Assembly (NCBI GenBank): GCA_006538405.1
Contig: BJKQ01000016.1
Coordinates: 372,001 to 436,000, forward strand
Direction of reading: 5' to 3'
Length of the DNA stretch: 64,000 nucleotides
Source: Hansfordia pulvinata
Taxonomy: Eukaryota; Ascomycota; Sordariomycetes; Xylariales
This document shows positions 10,482-20,382 of the stretch, piece after piece. Below the pieces are notes generated by a model. That model was not told where the DNA came from. It did not search any database and worked only from the letters and a program-made list of their open reading frames with translations. The position numbers were made by a program, and so were the translations under genes. Each line of letters starts with the position of its first letter. Position 1 is the first letter of the stretch.

Positions 10482-11618
10482 ATGGGACGCACTCTCGAGC
10501 ATTTCATCCGGTTCACCTCCGACTCTTGTACGTCTGGCGCGCTCCCCTCCCCCGTTGATTCATTCTCCACCTCCCGACCCCCAGACGCCCTGCCCTCCAC
10601 AACGCTAACACGTCCCCCAACCCCCCCAGCCGGTCTGGAGCGCACCCTGCGCTTCTTCCACTCGGCGGCCGTGATCTTCTCCTCGCACGACCTGGCCTTC
10701 CGGTCCCTGCTGTGGGCGCTCGCGCTGGCCGGGCACAGCCAGCTGGAGGGCAAGGCCGGCCCCGCCGCGTCGGCGGTGCACGCCGCGGTGCTGGGTGTGG
10801 CGGACCGGCTGAACCTGGCGCGGCGGCTGATGCGCGTGTTCGCGTTCGCGGGGTGCTTCCACGCGGCGCACAAGCTACTTTCGTCCTCCAACAACGCCAA
10901 CAAGAGCAACAACAAGACCGGCACCGGCGGCGGCGGCGGCGGCGGCGGGCTGTCCCTGGAGCTCTGGCTGGACCTGCTCGCCCACACGTTCAACGGCGCG
11001 TACCTGCTGCTGGAGACGGCGGCCACGCCCGACGACTTGGGCGTGCCCGGGCTGGGCCTCTGGGGCCCCGGGGCGGTGGGCGCGATGGGCGTCGAGGGCA
11101 TGCGGTTCTGGCTGTTCGCGCTGGTCTGCGGGGCCGCGGCGTGCGTGGTCAGGATCGCCAAGGTGCTGGCGCTGGCCCCCGCGCCGGCGAGCGCGGGGGA
11201 GGCAGGGTACGGGGTCGCTGGTGGCGGCGAGAAGGAGCAGCCGGGAGCGGCGGCGGCGGCGGCGGGCAGTGAGGAGGTGGAGGTGGAGGAGGAGGAGAAG
11301 GAGAAGGGCGGCGACAAGGACGACAGCCTGCGGCGGGAGCAGAGGCGGCTGCGCGGGATCGTCGGGGCGCGGCGGGGCGGGGTGGCGGCGCGGCGGCGCG
11401 AGGTGCGGGCCCTTGCGCGGTCCGCGGCCGCGCAGGCGCTCGACGTCGCCATCCCCGGGTCCGCGGTGGGCTGGCTCGCGCTGTCGCCCGCCGTCGTCGG
11501 CTGGGCCATGATGGCCACCACGCTGCTCACCGGGGCCGAGGCGTGGGAGCGCTGCGGGCGCGAGGTTGAGCAGCAGCAGCAGCAGCAGACTGAGAGTGCC
11601 GGCGGCGAGGGCGAGTGA
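10482..11618 (+). CDS. Pex11-like peroxisomal membrane protein
   Basis: Start ATG 10482 in CACCATGGG. One intron, 10528-10629 (GTACGT..CCAG, 102 bp), gives 344 residues. After the join the protein reads DSGLERTLRFFHSAAVIFSS, the amphipathic Pex11-type N-terminus. It is followed by a hydrophobic body with RRLMRVFAFAGCFHAAHKLL, and a membrane segment around RFWLFALVCGAAACVVRI. A second hydrophobic segment (VGWLALSPAVVGWAMMATTLL) is near the C-terminus. Gly-rich and Glu-rich low-complexity inserts lie between these, and the end is a short Gln run. Pex11 proteins bend and elongate the peroxisome membrane before fission. The intron is a multiple of three and free of stops, so a retained-intron form with 34 extra residues is possible on paper. 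Subfamily (Pex11B or Pex11C type) is not decided. Confidence 0.78.
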   Translation: MGRTLEHFIRFTSDSCTSGALPSPVDSFSTSRPPDALPSTTLTRPPTPPAGLERTLRFFHSAAVIFSSHDLAFRSLLWALALAGHSQLEGKAGPAASAVHAAVLGVADRLNLARRLMRVFAFAGCFHAAHKLLSSSNNANKSNNKTGTGGGGGGGGLSLELWLDLLAHTFNGAYLLLETAATPDDLGVPGLGLWGPGAVGAMGVEGMRFWLFALVCGAAACVVRIAKVLALAPAPASAGEAGYGVAGGGEKEQPGAAAAAAGSEEVEVEEEEKEKGGDKDDSLRREQRRLRGIVGARRGGVAARRREVRALARSAAAQALDVAIPGSAVGWLALSPAVVGWAMMATTLLTGAEAWERCGREVEQQQQQQTESAGGEGE

Positions 11619-12819
11619 TGGCGGGCGGCTCCTCGGGTTGAGAGTGAGAACCAAAAAACAAAAAGGGGAAAGGGGAAAGGGGCAGTTGGTTTCCGGTGGT
11701 CCGAGGGCGTGGGCGATGTGGGATGTGAAGAAAAGAGGTGCATTGAGAGGGGGGGTTGCCCGCCCAGTGAAGACTGATCTACGAGGATGCGCGGCGAAAC
11801 TGTGGCTGCTCGGCGACGGGTACGAAAGACCAGAGGCTCAGAGGTAAATGCAGCGATTGAGAACCAGCAGAGCGAGGTGTATCCTAGACTGCTATAGAGT
11901 AGAACCGGCGGTGTCCTGGTGTTAAAGCCAGACTCGTCTTTCACCCGCTGATTCTTATCGGTATCTCGGCCGCGTTTGAATGGATCTGCCGCGAATGGCC
12001 ATGGAACAATCCAAGAAATTCGAACTCTTCTTTTTTCACTGTGCGATGACGCGCTCCTGCCGGCAAGCCCAAGACCCAGTACCGTACACTACTGATTCCA
12101 GAGTGGCAGCCCCGGCGCCAAGGAGACAGAGACTGAAATGCGAAGATCAGAAACACCACTTTTGCCCCTTTGCCATCATAGGGACGGCCCATCGCTACCG
12201 TTCGTGCCGTGCGGGCAGAAGCAAGGCAAGGGCTGGACCCCACGAGAGCGGCGTTGCCACTCTGCCCCGGTGGCCACTCTGCGTGTTCTCAAATCGGCAA
12301 TCTCAGTGGAATTTTCCCGTCCCGGCCTCCTCGGCGGCGACATTGGCCGCCGGACTGTCGGAGCAGATGGGCAAAAGCATTCAAGGCGAAGCGGGCTCAT
12401 AATTGCAATACAAGCACCCCGGAAGGATTTCGCCGCCGCGAATGCCTTGCCTTGCCGCCCCCGCCCTTTGAGATCTGCGTTGCTCGACCGGGGATTTTTG
12501 CCTGGCTTCTCTCTCACCCGTGGCAAGACGGTTGTCGAGAAACCGCACCCAAACGCCGGAGGGCTTTTTCCAGGGCTTTCGAGGGAGGCGAAGGCCAGGA
12601 AAGATAGATCGCAGCGTCAACTTACATTCGTCACTGGCACTGACCACGATCACGCGAGGCCTTCTGATTGGGATGGTGGAACGAGACGGGCTGTGAGTCA
12701 GTTCGGACAGGAAGATGCGAGGGTTAAGTAGGTATTAATCCATAAAGAACTCCAGGGGAGCGGATGAGACCGCAACTGCCTATCCGTTGTATTTCCCTTC
12801 CACGCAGCGAGGTCGGCCT
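11619..12819. other. Spacer between convergent genes
   Basis: No gene seen. Open frames at 12138-12731 and 12176-12526 on opposite strands have Arg/Pro-rich compositions typical of chance frames in GC-rich DNA. Confidence 0.45.
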
Positions 12820-13323
12820 CTACGTCCACTTCTCGGGCACCCAGAGGATCTTGGGGTCGACGGGGAAATCCCTCTTGCACTGCTCGCGCCCTTTGGCGAG
12901 GCACCTCCTGAACGGGCCAGCCTCGCCCTCGTCCTCGGCCCCTTCCCCGTGCTTGTCGTAGCAATCCGCTTCCGCTGACCACATGCAGTTGACCTGCTCG
13001 TAGTAGTTCAGCGGCTTGTCCGCCTTGTCGTTGCCCTTGTTCTGCGGCAGCTTCTTCCACCTGTACCGCTTCTCGTCGTCCGACAGCACCTCCTCCACGT
13101 CCTCGTGCAGCTGCTTCGCGCTCTTATCCTCGTCCGCGTCCATGAGTGCGTCGACCGTGTCGGCCGGCGCCGGGTTGTGGCTGAACAGGTTGCGGGCGCC
13201 GACCGCCCGCCCCGCGGCCCCCGCCGAGGGCGCGGCGGCCGCCAGGGCGAGGCAGGAGAGGCAGGCGAGGAGGGCGGACGCCGGCGCCGGCGACGACGCT
13301 GAGGAGGCCGCGAAGACGCGCAT
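12820..13323 (-). CDS. Small secreted protein of unknown function (167 aa)
   Basis: The frame starts at ATG 13321-13323. A longer frame reaches upstream, but the 21 residues before this Met are charged and would hide the signal peptide, so the shorter start is chosen. The N-terminus (MRVFAASSASSPAPASALLA followed by a Leu/Ala core ending ALAAAAPSAG) is a signal peptide. The mature part is hydrophilic, with an acidic stretch (DALMDADEDKS) and a C-terminal half carrying four cysteines (CMWSAEADC and later RCLAKGREQC) that could form two disulfides. It ends in WVPEKWT. There is no known domain. It is single-exon as read. A role outside the cell is inferred only from the signal peptide. Confidence 0.65.
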   Translation of the reverse strand: MRVFAASSASSPAPASALLACLSCLALAAAAPSAGAAGRAVGARNLFSHNPAPADTVDALMDADEDKSAKQLHEDVEEVLSDDEKRYRWKKLPQNKGNDKADKPLNYYEQVNCMWSAEADCYDKHGEGAEDEGEAGPFRRCLAKGREQCKRDFPVDPKILWVPEKWT

Positions 13324-16149
13324 GTTGTGTGTGTTTCTGTCCTGTTGCAGCCTGCGGGCTACTACCTTTCTTTCTTTTCCTTTCACCCCCCGCCTTCGTC
13401 GAAGGGCTTTGGTTTCGGAGTCGTGAACACCACGTGGCTGTGCAAGAAAGCGATTTGAGGATACTCCCTCTGTGGGATGGCGATGGGGCCGGGGACGGTA
13501 TTTGCAGTATAGCGAGTATGGGGATGAGAACGCTTGTCTGCTCTAATGAAATAGGGGCGCGTGCGGGGGGAGTGAAGGGCCGCCTAGTCTCTTGGGGTAT
13601 ATTGGGTAGATTTCGATACACCAGCTTACGTAGGTCCCAGACAAATCATGTAAATGCTCTGCGGGAGGGCCGGGAGCTCTTATAACCGCATCCTCCTGGC
13701 CCGCGCACCGCGTCGGTTTTTTCCCCCCTCTCGTCTTGGCCAGTGTCGTCAACGTCCCCGGCCGTGGTTTCGGGGCAACGAGAGAAAGAGAGAGCCAAGC
13801 AGCCCGGGCGGGTGCGCCAAGTCCCGCGCGTGGCTCTTTAAGGCGAGCCCCGTGGCGAGCGCGACCAAGAGGTCGGTAAACTAGCGTGGCCGGGTTTCGA
13901 GCGAGGCAGGCGTGTTCTGCAAGCTTCTTAGCCGAGAGCCAAGATCGGCCGCAGAGGTTGCGGTGGTGGCGTTCGTGGTGTTTGTCTTGATCGGGGCTGC
14001 GAGGGGGCGAAATGCCACTGGCCTCCCCCCCTGAGCCGACGGAGCCTTGCGCATCGGCCATCTGCACTGCCAGGTGAGGTGGCGGAGTGTGCCGGGCTCA
14101 GGGCGATGCACTTCCACTCTCACTCAGAATCCGATCCTTGTGGCGAAAGGTAAAAGAGAGAGACAGAGGGGGGGGGGGGGGCAGAGAAGAAAGAAAACAA
14201 GAGAGAAAACAGAGAACGCTACAGGGTATCAAAGGCTATATTGTCTTGTGTCGAGTCTGAGTAAGCCGCTATAGAACAGTCAGTCCTTCCGATGAACACC
14301 AGGGGCGACGACGCCTGTCGTGGACACGCCAGGTGTCAGGTTGGTTGTCTTTAAACAGACAGCACCGCGAAGGATTTATTAGCGCCTGGCTTGTTGAAGG
14401 GCAGGAATCCCTTGTTGCCCACCACTGATCTGGGCTCACTACTCCCGCGGATACGTGTTTGAAGGCTTTGAAGAGCATAGATAAGTATGTATACCTACTT
14501 ACTTAACCTAAGGCACAATACGAGTACTCGTACTGAAGCCTAGTACGCGTACTGCGCCATGAAGCGTGGTAGTGGCTTGTCTGTCCTGGATCTAAAATAT
14601 CACAGTCGACCGTGTCCGCGTTGGTCTAACCGCGGTAGTAGGCGCGGTGTTTACCGTGCTGTGCTTCTCGGAAGAGCACTCCCGTCTCTGGCGGGCCTCC
14701 TGATCACTGTTGGCATCGCCACATCTTGGCTATTTTGTCCCAACTTAGCCGCCATGTGGCCACCCCGGCGAGCAGCGCAAAGCCCCCTCCATGGCTATTT
14801 TAATCTGCGCATTGTTATGCTTAACCAAGGCGTTCGGCGCTGCCGTGATCTGAATCCTGATCGACGCCACCGCATGGCAATTTGGGCCAGTGCTTGGGGT
14901 AAGGAGGCCGATGAATGATCAGGATGGTAAACGAGGTCCTCGTGACCTTCCCAACCGGTCCCTCCCTGAAAGGCGCCAGACTGCCTTGCCCGCAGAGACA
15001 TGGACCGCGATCCGGCCTGCAGAGCCCCCCTCCCATCGCCGTACGAACCAACGAATGCTCCGATTGCGAGTACATATGAGTATCCCGGCATGGCCCATCC
15101 GCATGCAGGGCGCCGTCATAGCCCTGTCCAGCAAGATCCAGTGTGCCCCTCTCCCCCATGTCAATGCAGAGGCATCAAGCCCGCCACTCCTCGGCTGCCC
15201 GCGTCATAACGCTCGCTTCGTAGTCAGCTTGGTAGGCAGCAACCGCAACCGTCGACGCAGCGTGGCGACACGGGTGCCACACAGGGACCCGTCTTACAGA
15301 CTTGGCACCAGGCGTCGCCCTCCAGCCAGCTTGGAAACGGGGGCCCCACGAGCTCCAGCTCTTCCCCGACAGCCAAGTCAAACACGATGATAGACACGGG
15401 GCGCGAGAGAGGGCAAACCCTTGGCGCGAAAACTCATCCGTATCCATCTCGACCATGTTTTTGGCGTCGAAATGCTTTGTTTGGCACAAGTCGCCACCGC
15501 AGTCGTTGTGCCCAGGCTCGGCGACTCCCCACGCCCTCCCATGCCTGTCCGGGTACGTTCATAGATAGCACGTGGACAAGATTTGTCCGGTGATTCGCTG
15601 CCTCGAGCTGCGGTTCCTGGTGGTTTCCACACTCTGAGGCTCTGGTCGGATCTGCGGCTCTCGAAAAGCCGCATCCGATTAGTGATGGCTGCTGAGTGAT
15701 ATTTTGATGCTTGCTGCCTTACCTGCGCTGTGTCGTCGGCCGAAGTCGGTCCTCTGGGCCACCCCTTGGCTCTGGGTCACGCTCTTGGGGAAACAGGACG
15801 GGTGGTCGGCCGGAAAGACGGAACGCAGAGTTCGAAGCCTGCCCGCCCGGACCATGAGAAGTTGGAATGATATGGAAGAGACAGAGGAGTGTGGATGGAA
15901 GCATCATGGAACAACTACCTGAAGGTTGGGCCAATGGAACCGCGGTGATGAGGTTGGAGAGAGGACGGGATGTTCTATCATAGTCTCGTTTGCCAGACCT
16001 GGACTCGCTCACCGTATCTTACCTTGCCATATGTACCTATAGATACCTAACAGTTGAGGTAAGGAGGTGCCCGGCAGCATCAACAGTCGCGACTTCCTTT
16101 CAACCTCACTCACTGCGTGTTTGCCGGTACGCTACAGTACATATAGGCT

Positions 16150-16249
16150 CAGTACCGTGCGGCAGGTCCAGTATCAGTATCGTACGGCAGGTCCATTATC
16201 ATCAGTATCGTACGGCAGGTCTATTATCATCAGTATCGGACGGCACGGC
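16150..16249. repeat. Minisatellite, about 28-bp unit
   Basis: About three and a half imperfect copies in tandem of a unit beginning CAGTATCGTACGGCAGGT. The two central copies are 28 bp and differ at one position; the outer copies are shorter or diverged. It lies in the spacer, 0.8 kb upstream of the small cysteine-rich gene. Confidence 0.85.
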
Positions 16250-16693
16250 ACGGGTAGACGAGCAGTGTGCCTTGGCTTGCTCCCCAGCATCCGATGCGTC
16301 GACTCTCATCGTGAGCGCGGCCACCTGCGCCACTAGGCCACGCGAATGCCCTCGTCTGTGCCCGTCGGCGCCAGCAGCAACGAATGAGGACAGAACAAGA
16401 TGCCCATGTCGCGAGCGCCAGCATGCACAGAAGCAGCCCAACGCCGTGATGGGCAAAACGGCATGGCCTATTCCGCGAGCCGGACTGAGCTGCTGGGCGG
16501 GGCCCTTCGCTTAAGGCGCCCAATCACGCCCGCTCGGTCGTGTATTGCGGCTGGACCGAGCCATCGCGCCCGCGCGCCGCTCAGCCCCGCGCGGCGCGGC
16601 GGGCAGCGACGACGGCCACGACGACGAAGCGATGATCCTTGGGCCGACAGACCAGACGCGGGGCAGACCAGCGACGCGGCCACTGACTGGGGA

Positions 16694-16738
16694 GACGACA
16701 AGCTGCGACGACAAGCTGCGACGACAAGCTGCGACGAC
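16694..16738. repeat. 13-bp tandem repeat, about 3.5 copies
   Basis: Perfect copies of GACGACAAGCTGC repeated three times and then a partial copy. It is non-coding as far as can be seen. Confidence 0.9.
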
Positions 16739-16906
16739 GGGCGGACCACCGGACGGCTCCCCCACCCCGACGGCGGACGCAGGACTGCCCGGACAGGCTA
16801 TTCAGTGCTCGCCATCTCGCGAAGCCCAAGGCTCGGGTGCTTGGGAGGTAGATACGCGTCCCGTGTCATCATGACCATGTAGGAAGGCGACTGTGCAGGC
16901 TGGGAG

Positions 16907-16914
16907 TATATAAA
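16907..16914 (+). promoter_or_regulatory. TATA box of the small cysteine-rich gene
   Basis: TATATAAA lies 164 bp before the ATG at 17071, with CT/CA-rich likely transcript start sequence after it (from about 16935). The strong match suggests a highly or conditionally expressed gene; this is an inference from the sequence only. Confidence 0.6.
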
Positions 16915-17070
16915 TCGAGACAGCTTCGTCTCAAGAACATGAAATCATCCACTCGCCAACTTCACCCGCCTGACTCGCCAATTACACGCTTGCTCTGCAC
17001 ATCCGCCCTCGCCTCCATCACCAGTCGCCAAACAAGAACAGTTTGCTAGCCCTAAGCAGCAGCCGCCAGC

Positions 17071-17333
17071 ATGCGCTTCTACGCCCTCGTCGCTCTCGTC
17101 GTCGCCACTCTCGGCCTCGGCGCCGACGCCCTCGCCTGCTGCAAGAACAGCGACGTGAGTTTCCACCACAACGCCCCATCTGCTGCTGCTTCGTTGGCGA
17201 CGATTACGATGACACATGGACCGCTGACCATATGCGATGTACCCCTCTACGCTTTCAGTGCACCAGCTGTGGAACCCTCACCCCCTACGGCTGCCCTGGC
17301 GGCACCGTCTGCGACGATGGCCACCCGATCTGA
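17071..17333 (+). CDS. 52-residue secreted cysteine-rich peptide
   Basis: Two exons, 17071-17154 and 17259-17333, are joined across an intron with GTGAGT donor, CTGAC near 17224 and TTTCAG end. Exon 1 gives a 22-residue signal peptide (MRFYALVALVVATLGLGADA then LA). The mature peptide begins CCKNSD and continues in exon 2 with CTSCGTLTPYGCPGGTVC, so about 30 residues carry six cysteines, enough for three disulfides. It ends CDDGHPI. Without splicing the exon-1 frame runs into a Ser/Thr-rich tail with no cysteines, so the spliced form is preferred. Such peptides in fungi include antimicrobial peptides and host-interaction effectors, but no family is recognised here and no function is assigned. 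A TATA box sits 164 bp upstream. Confidence 0.7.
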
Positions 17334-18351
17334 TAGGCAGCTCGGACGCTGAACCGACAAGCAGGAGAAGGCTCCACGGACAACCGGGATTCTTCTTCTT
17401 TGACTTCTCTTCTTTCTTTCGCTTATAGGGCGAGAAGGGGAGCCGGCGTGGCTGGGCTGCGATCTCAAAGCTGGCCAGTGCCTCTTTCTTGGAACCCTGC
17501 TGCTTTTTAAATATTACTCTGTCGGACCTCGGGCGTGGTGGTCAAGTTGACAGCTTGTTCATATCCTGTGCGCCTCCGAGGACATCAGCTTTCACACACT
17601 ACATACCACCTCCCGTTTCACGAACCGCTCACGCTTCACGTTACGCGCCATGCCCAAGGGCGTGGATTGTAGCTCGAATATTACCCTCCTGATGGTCTCT
17701 TGCCCATGTCTGCGTGCCAAACCCCAGTTGTCCTTACTCTACTCACGCGTCGACGTAGTACATCTCGAGAGAGAATGGTCAACGCGCTTACAGTCTCGCA
17801 ACACAGCCCTCCAAGGCTCCCAGGTGTCGATATGTAGGGCTCCGGCCCAGGAAAGCGCGGGACCCGGGATGGATGTCAAGCCTCGGCATCAACAGCCCCG
17901 TGTGGTGGCCATCGCAAGGCACGATACGTGGCAAAAAGGATGACTGTCGGCGGGGTGTGCCTTATTCTTACCGCGTCTGCAATCTAGGACCATTCGTGTG
18001 AGACCCAGAACTCGAGATGAGAGGAGCTCAGGTTCCACCAGCACCTGATTCTTGGGCGCAGAGATCTCTTCTCTTGCTCCTCGGCGAAACTGGAGCGGCC
18101 AATGGAGGCCCTGGCCAAAAGCGAAGCAAAGACCTCGAAGGACGCAAACCCTTGATGAATCATGGTATAGTCGCCGAATAGACGTGGTTCCTTGTCGACT
18201 TGAGCAGGGGTGGGGGCTCTTTTAATTCCGAAGCCGCCTTGACTGAACGGAAATGCGCGCTGAAAAGAATGATATTGACATGGCATGTGTATGTTGAAGC
18301 GCGCGATGGGAGGTTGCCCTTGTGTAAGCCTGGCCTGCAAAGCGAAAGTGG

Positions 18352-18379
<28 letters not shown>
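18352..18379. repeat. (CA)n microsatellite
   Basis: An uninterrupted run of about 14 CA units in non-coding DNA. Confidence 0.95.
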
Positions 18380-18382
<3 letters not shown>

Positions 18383-19115
18383 GGAGGGAGAGAGGGAAGA
18401 AACACCGATACGCCTGGGGAATTGTCGCAATTTACGGACGGGGTTCGAGTCCGGACGGCGGGTCTTGCGCCCCTTGGCAACTAGACGGAAGAAAGGCAGG
18501 CCGTATAACGCGTCCTTTGCTATACTTGCTAACTGACGTGCCTACCTACACATTACCTACCGGGTATGGTATCTACTTGATCCAAACGCCGAACCCTGGG
18601 GGCGAAAGGTCTTCGGGCGCTTCCTTCGGGCTGCTTGATCCCACATGTTGCACCTAGACTGACCTGCCTCCCCCGTATAGAACCCCGGAGCTAGGCCGCG
18701 AAGTAGGATCAAGGCCACCCCGACGGCGACGGAGTCCGAGATGTCCGGGAAGAACGGTGGCGTCTTGTGTCCGAGCCATCTTCCCGCCCAGGCCATCTCA
18801 GCCGGTCGCTTCCAGCCACGCTAGAAGCTGTAAGGCTTCGGCCTCGTGGAAGCTTCAGGAAGAACATTGCCGTACGGCTTGGGAGCGTGGCCAATGAATC
18901 CATCGCAGGGTATGCAGTACCACGATGGCGACAGACGGGCTTCAAGGGCCACCACCATGCCGCTCGAACCGTGGCAAAGGTAGCACCGCGATGGGTCATG
19001 GTGAAGGCGACTCGACACGGTGCCGAAATATCACAGCTTGGCATACCCTGGGGCTTGCTTGTATGAAGCATGCGCAGGTGCATCTGTATCTGTGGCGAGG
19101 TCCTCAGAGTGCGGG

Positions 19116-19121
19116 TATAAA
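19116..19121 (+). promoter_or_regulatory. TATA box of secreted-protein gene 19287
   Basis: TATAAA inside GGGTATAAAG, 171 bp before the start codon at 19287. Position and sequence fit a core promoter. Confidence 0.55.
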
Positions 19122-19286
19122 GCATGCCTCCATCGTCGTGAAACCCTCTGGAGATGCCATTTCAACACGAATCGAGTCAGCAGCAGGGAGTTCTGTCTTC
19201 TGACCAGCTAACTGCCTACCTACCTAGATTCACCTCTCGCCATCCGCTACGACTGGAAGAATCCCCTACGCCGCCAGAACCCCGCC

Positions 19287-20382
19287 ATGAAGTTGCTTCC
19301 AGCGTACTCCTTGGGCCTCCTGGCCCTCCATGCCAGCTTGGCCCTGGCCCGGCCTGTTATAGATCTGTGAGTGGAAAGACCGGTGGACGCGAGCCCCCCC
19401 CCCCCCATCCGCCCGTCGACGTTTCGAGCACCGGAGAACGTTAGCTGACGTACCATCGCGCGCGCACACAGGCCCGCGGCGCGGCCGGAGTCCCAGCCGC
19501 CAAAGAGCTGGGCGCAAACGCTCTCGGACTCGAGAAAGGCCATCAGCAAATGGTACCAGGATAACTGGCTCCCCTACGCGGCATCGACCCAGAAGCCACT
19601 CGAAAGCGCGCCGAGGGTCAAGAAGGGCCGGCGCGTCGCCGACGTTTCGCTCAAGATCGAAAGCCCGAACAGCTGCCTCGCCATCGCGGGCGACTGGCCC
19701 GAGTACTGGTCGTCCAACAACTTCTGGGCCGTCCCGCTGAAGGAGAGCCCCCAAACACACACGGCCAGCAGGGTAGGTTACCATCACTGGCTTTTGCCTC
19801 GCCCCCGTCGAAGCCTGTCCCGCCGATAGGTCTGTGCTGACCCGAATCCCGCGCCTGCAGTTCCTCAGCGTGTTCAACCCTGGCGACACCTCGACACTGG
19901 GCGCTCGTTTGGAAGAGACCAAGAAGCTTATGAATGACAAGAATGCCGAGTTCGAACCCAAGGCGTTGAAGCTGTTCCTCGTGGAGCCGGAGAGCATGGA
20001 AGAAGAAGAAGACCAAAAGGTGCAGAAGAAATGGAACGACAGGGTCATCGACAAGGTATTCGATAGTAATGTGTACGGTCGCGAGATGACGAAGCATGCA
20101 TGGATCAAGGAGCATGTGGTCTACTATAAGGAGGGCAAGCGAGTCAACGTTATCGCCACCTCGAACAGGAACATCATCCGGTCCACTACCAAGAACGCGC
20201 CCAAGCGCGAGAAGGTTGAGGAGGACGAGACTGCTTCAGATGAGGGCGACGACGAGACTGCTTCAGATGAGGGCGACGACGAGACTGCTTCAGATGAGGG
20301 CGACGACAAGACTACTTCAGATGAGACGACAAGACTACTTCAGATGAGGGCAACGGCAAATAACAAGCAGACGTTGTCATGA
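19287..20382 (+). CDS. Secreted protein of unknown function with acidic tandem-repeat tail
   Basis: Three exons, 19287-19366, 19472-19772 and 19861-20382, give 300 residues. Donors are GTGAGT and GTAGGT; the ends are CACAG and CTGCAG with CTGAC branch sites. Residues 1-21 (MKLLPAYSLGLLALHASLAL) form a signal peptide. The middle has a Trp-rich segment (NSCLAIAGDWPEYWSSNNFW) and a Lys/Glu-rich part with no known domain. Near the C-terminus the nonapeptide DETASDEGD is repeated three times, then DKTTSDE, encoded by a 27-bp DNA repeat. The last DNA copy lacks four bases, so the frame changes and ends in a basic tail (TTRLLQMRATANNK..). The unshifted frame would have ended soon after as DEGNGK. 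Function unknown; extracellular location inferred. Confidence 0.68.
20224..20350 (+). repeat. 27-bp coding tandem repeat with a 4-base gap
   Basis: Units start at 20224, 20251, 20278 and 20305, with consensus GACGAGACTGCTTCAGATGA plus GGGCGAC. The fourth is 21 bp, and a fifth begins at 20326 after loss of GGCG. Copies four and five share AAGACTACTTC, so they derive from a later duplication. Confidence 0.9.

Larger units (their letters stand above)
13324..17070. other. Long spacer with simple repeats, no supported gene
   Basis: This 3.7 kb stretch has a 14-base G run (14168-14181), a minisatellite (16150-16249) and a 13-bp tandem repeat (16694-16738). Open frames here (14559-14918, 14890-15390, 15990-16514, 16400-16882 and their antisense partners) have no motif, no signal peptide and no splice logic. 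The right end holds the promoter of the small cysteine-rich gene. Confidence 0.5.
17334..19286. other. Spacer with a CA microsatellite
   Basis: No gene seen. It contains a (CA)n tract at 18352-18379. Open frames here do not show coding features. The right end carries the promoter of the next secreted-protein gene. Confidence 0.5.

Noticed and set aside
10331..11944. 537-codon open frame on the minus strand
   Set aside because: It is Ser/Pro/Arg-rich and antisense to the Pex11-like gene, with no features of its own.
18436..18450. B-box-like GGGTTCGAGTCC on the plus strand
   Set aside because: No A box or acceptor stem upstream; chance match.
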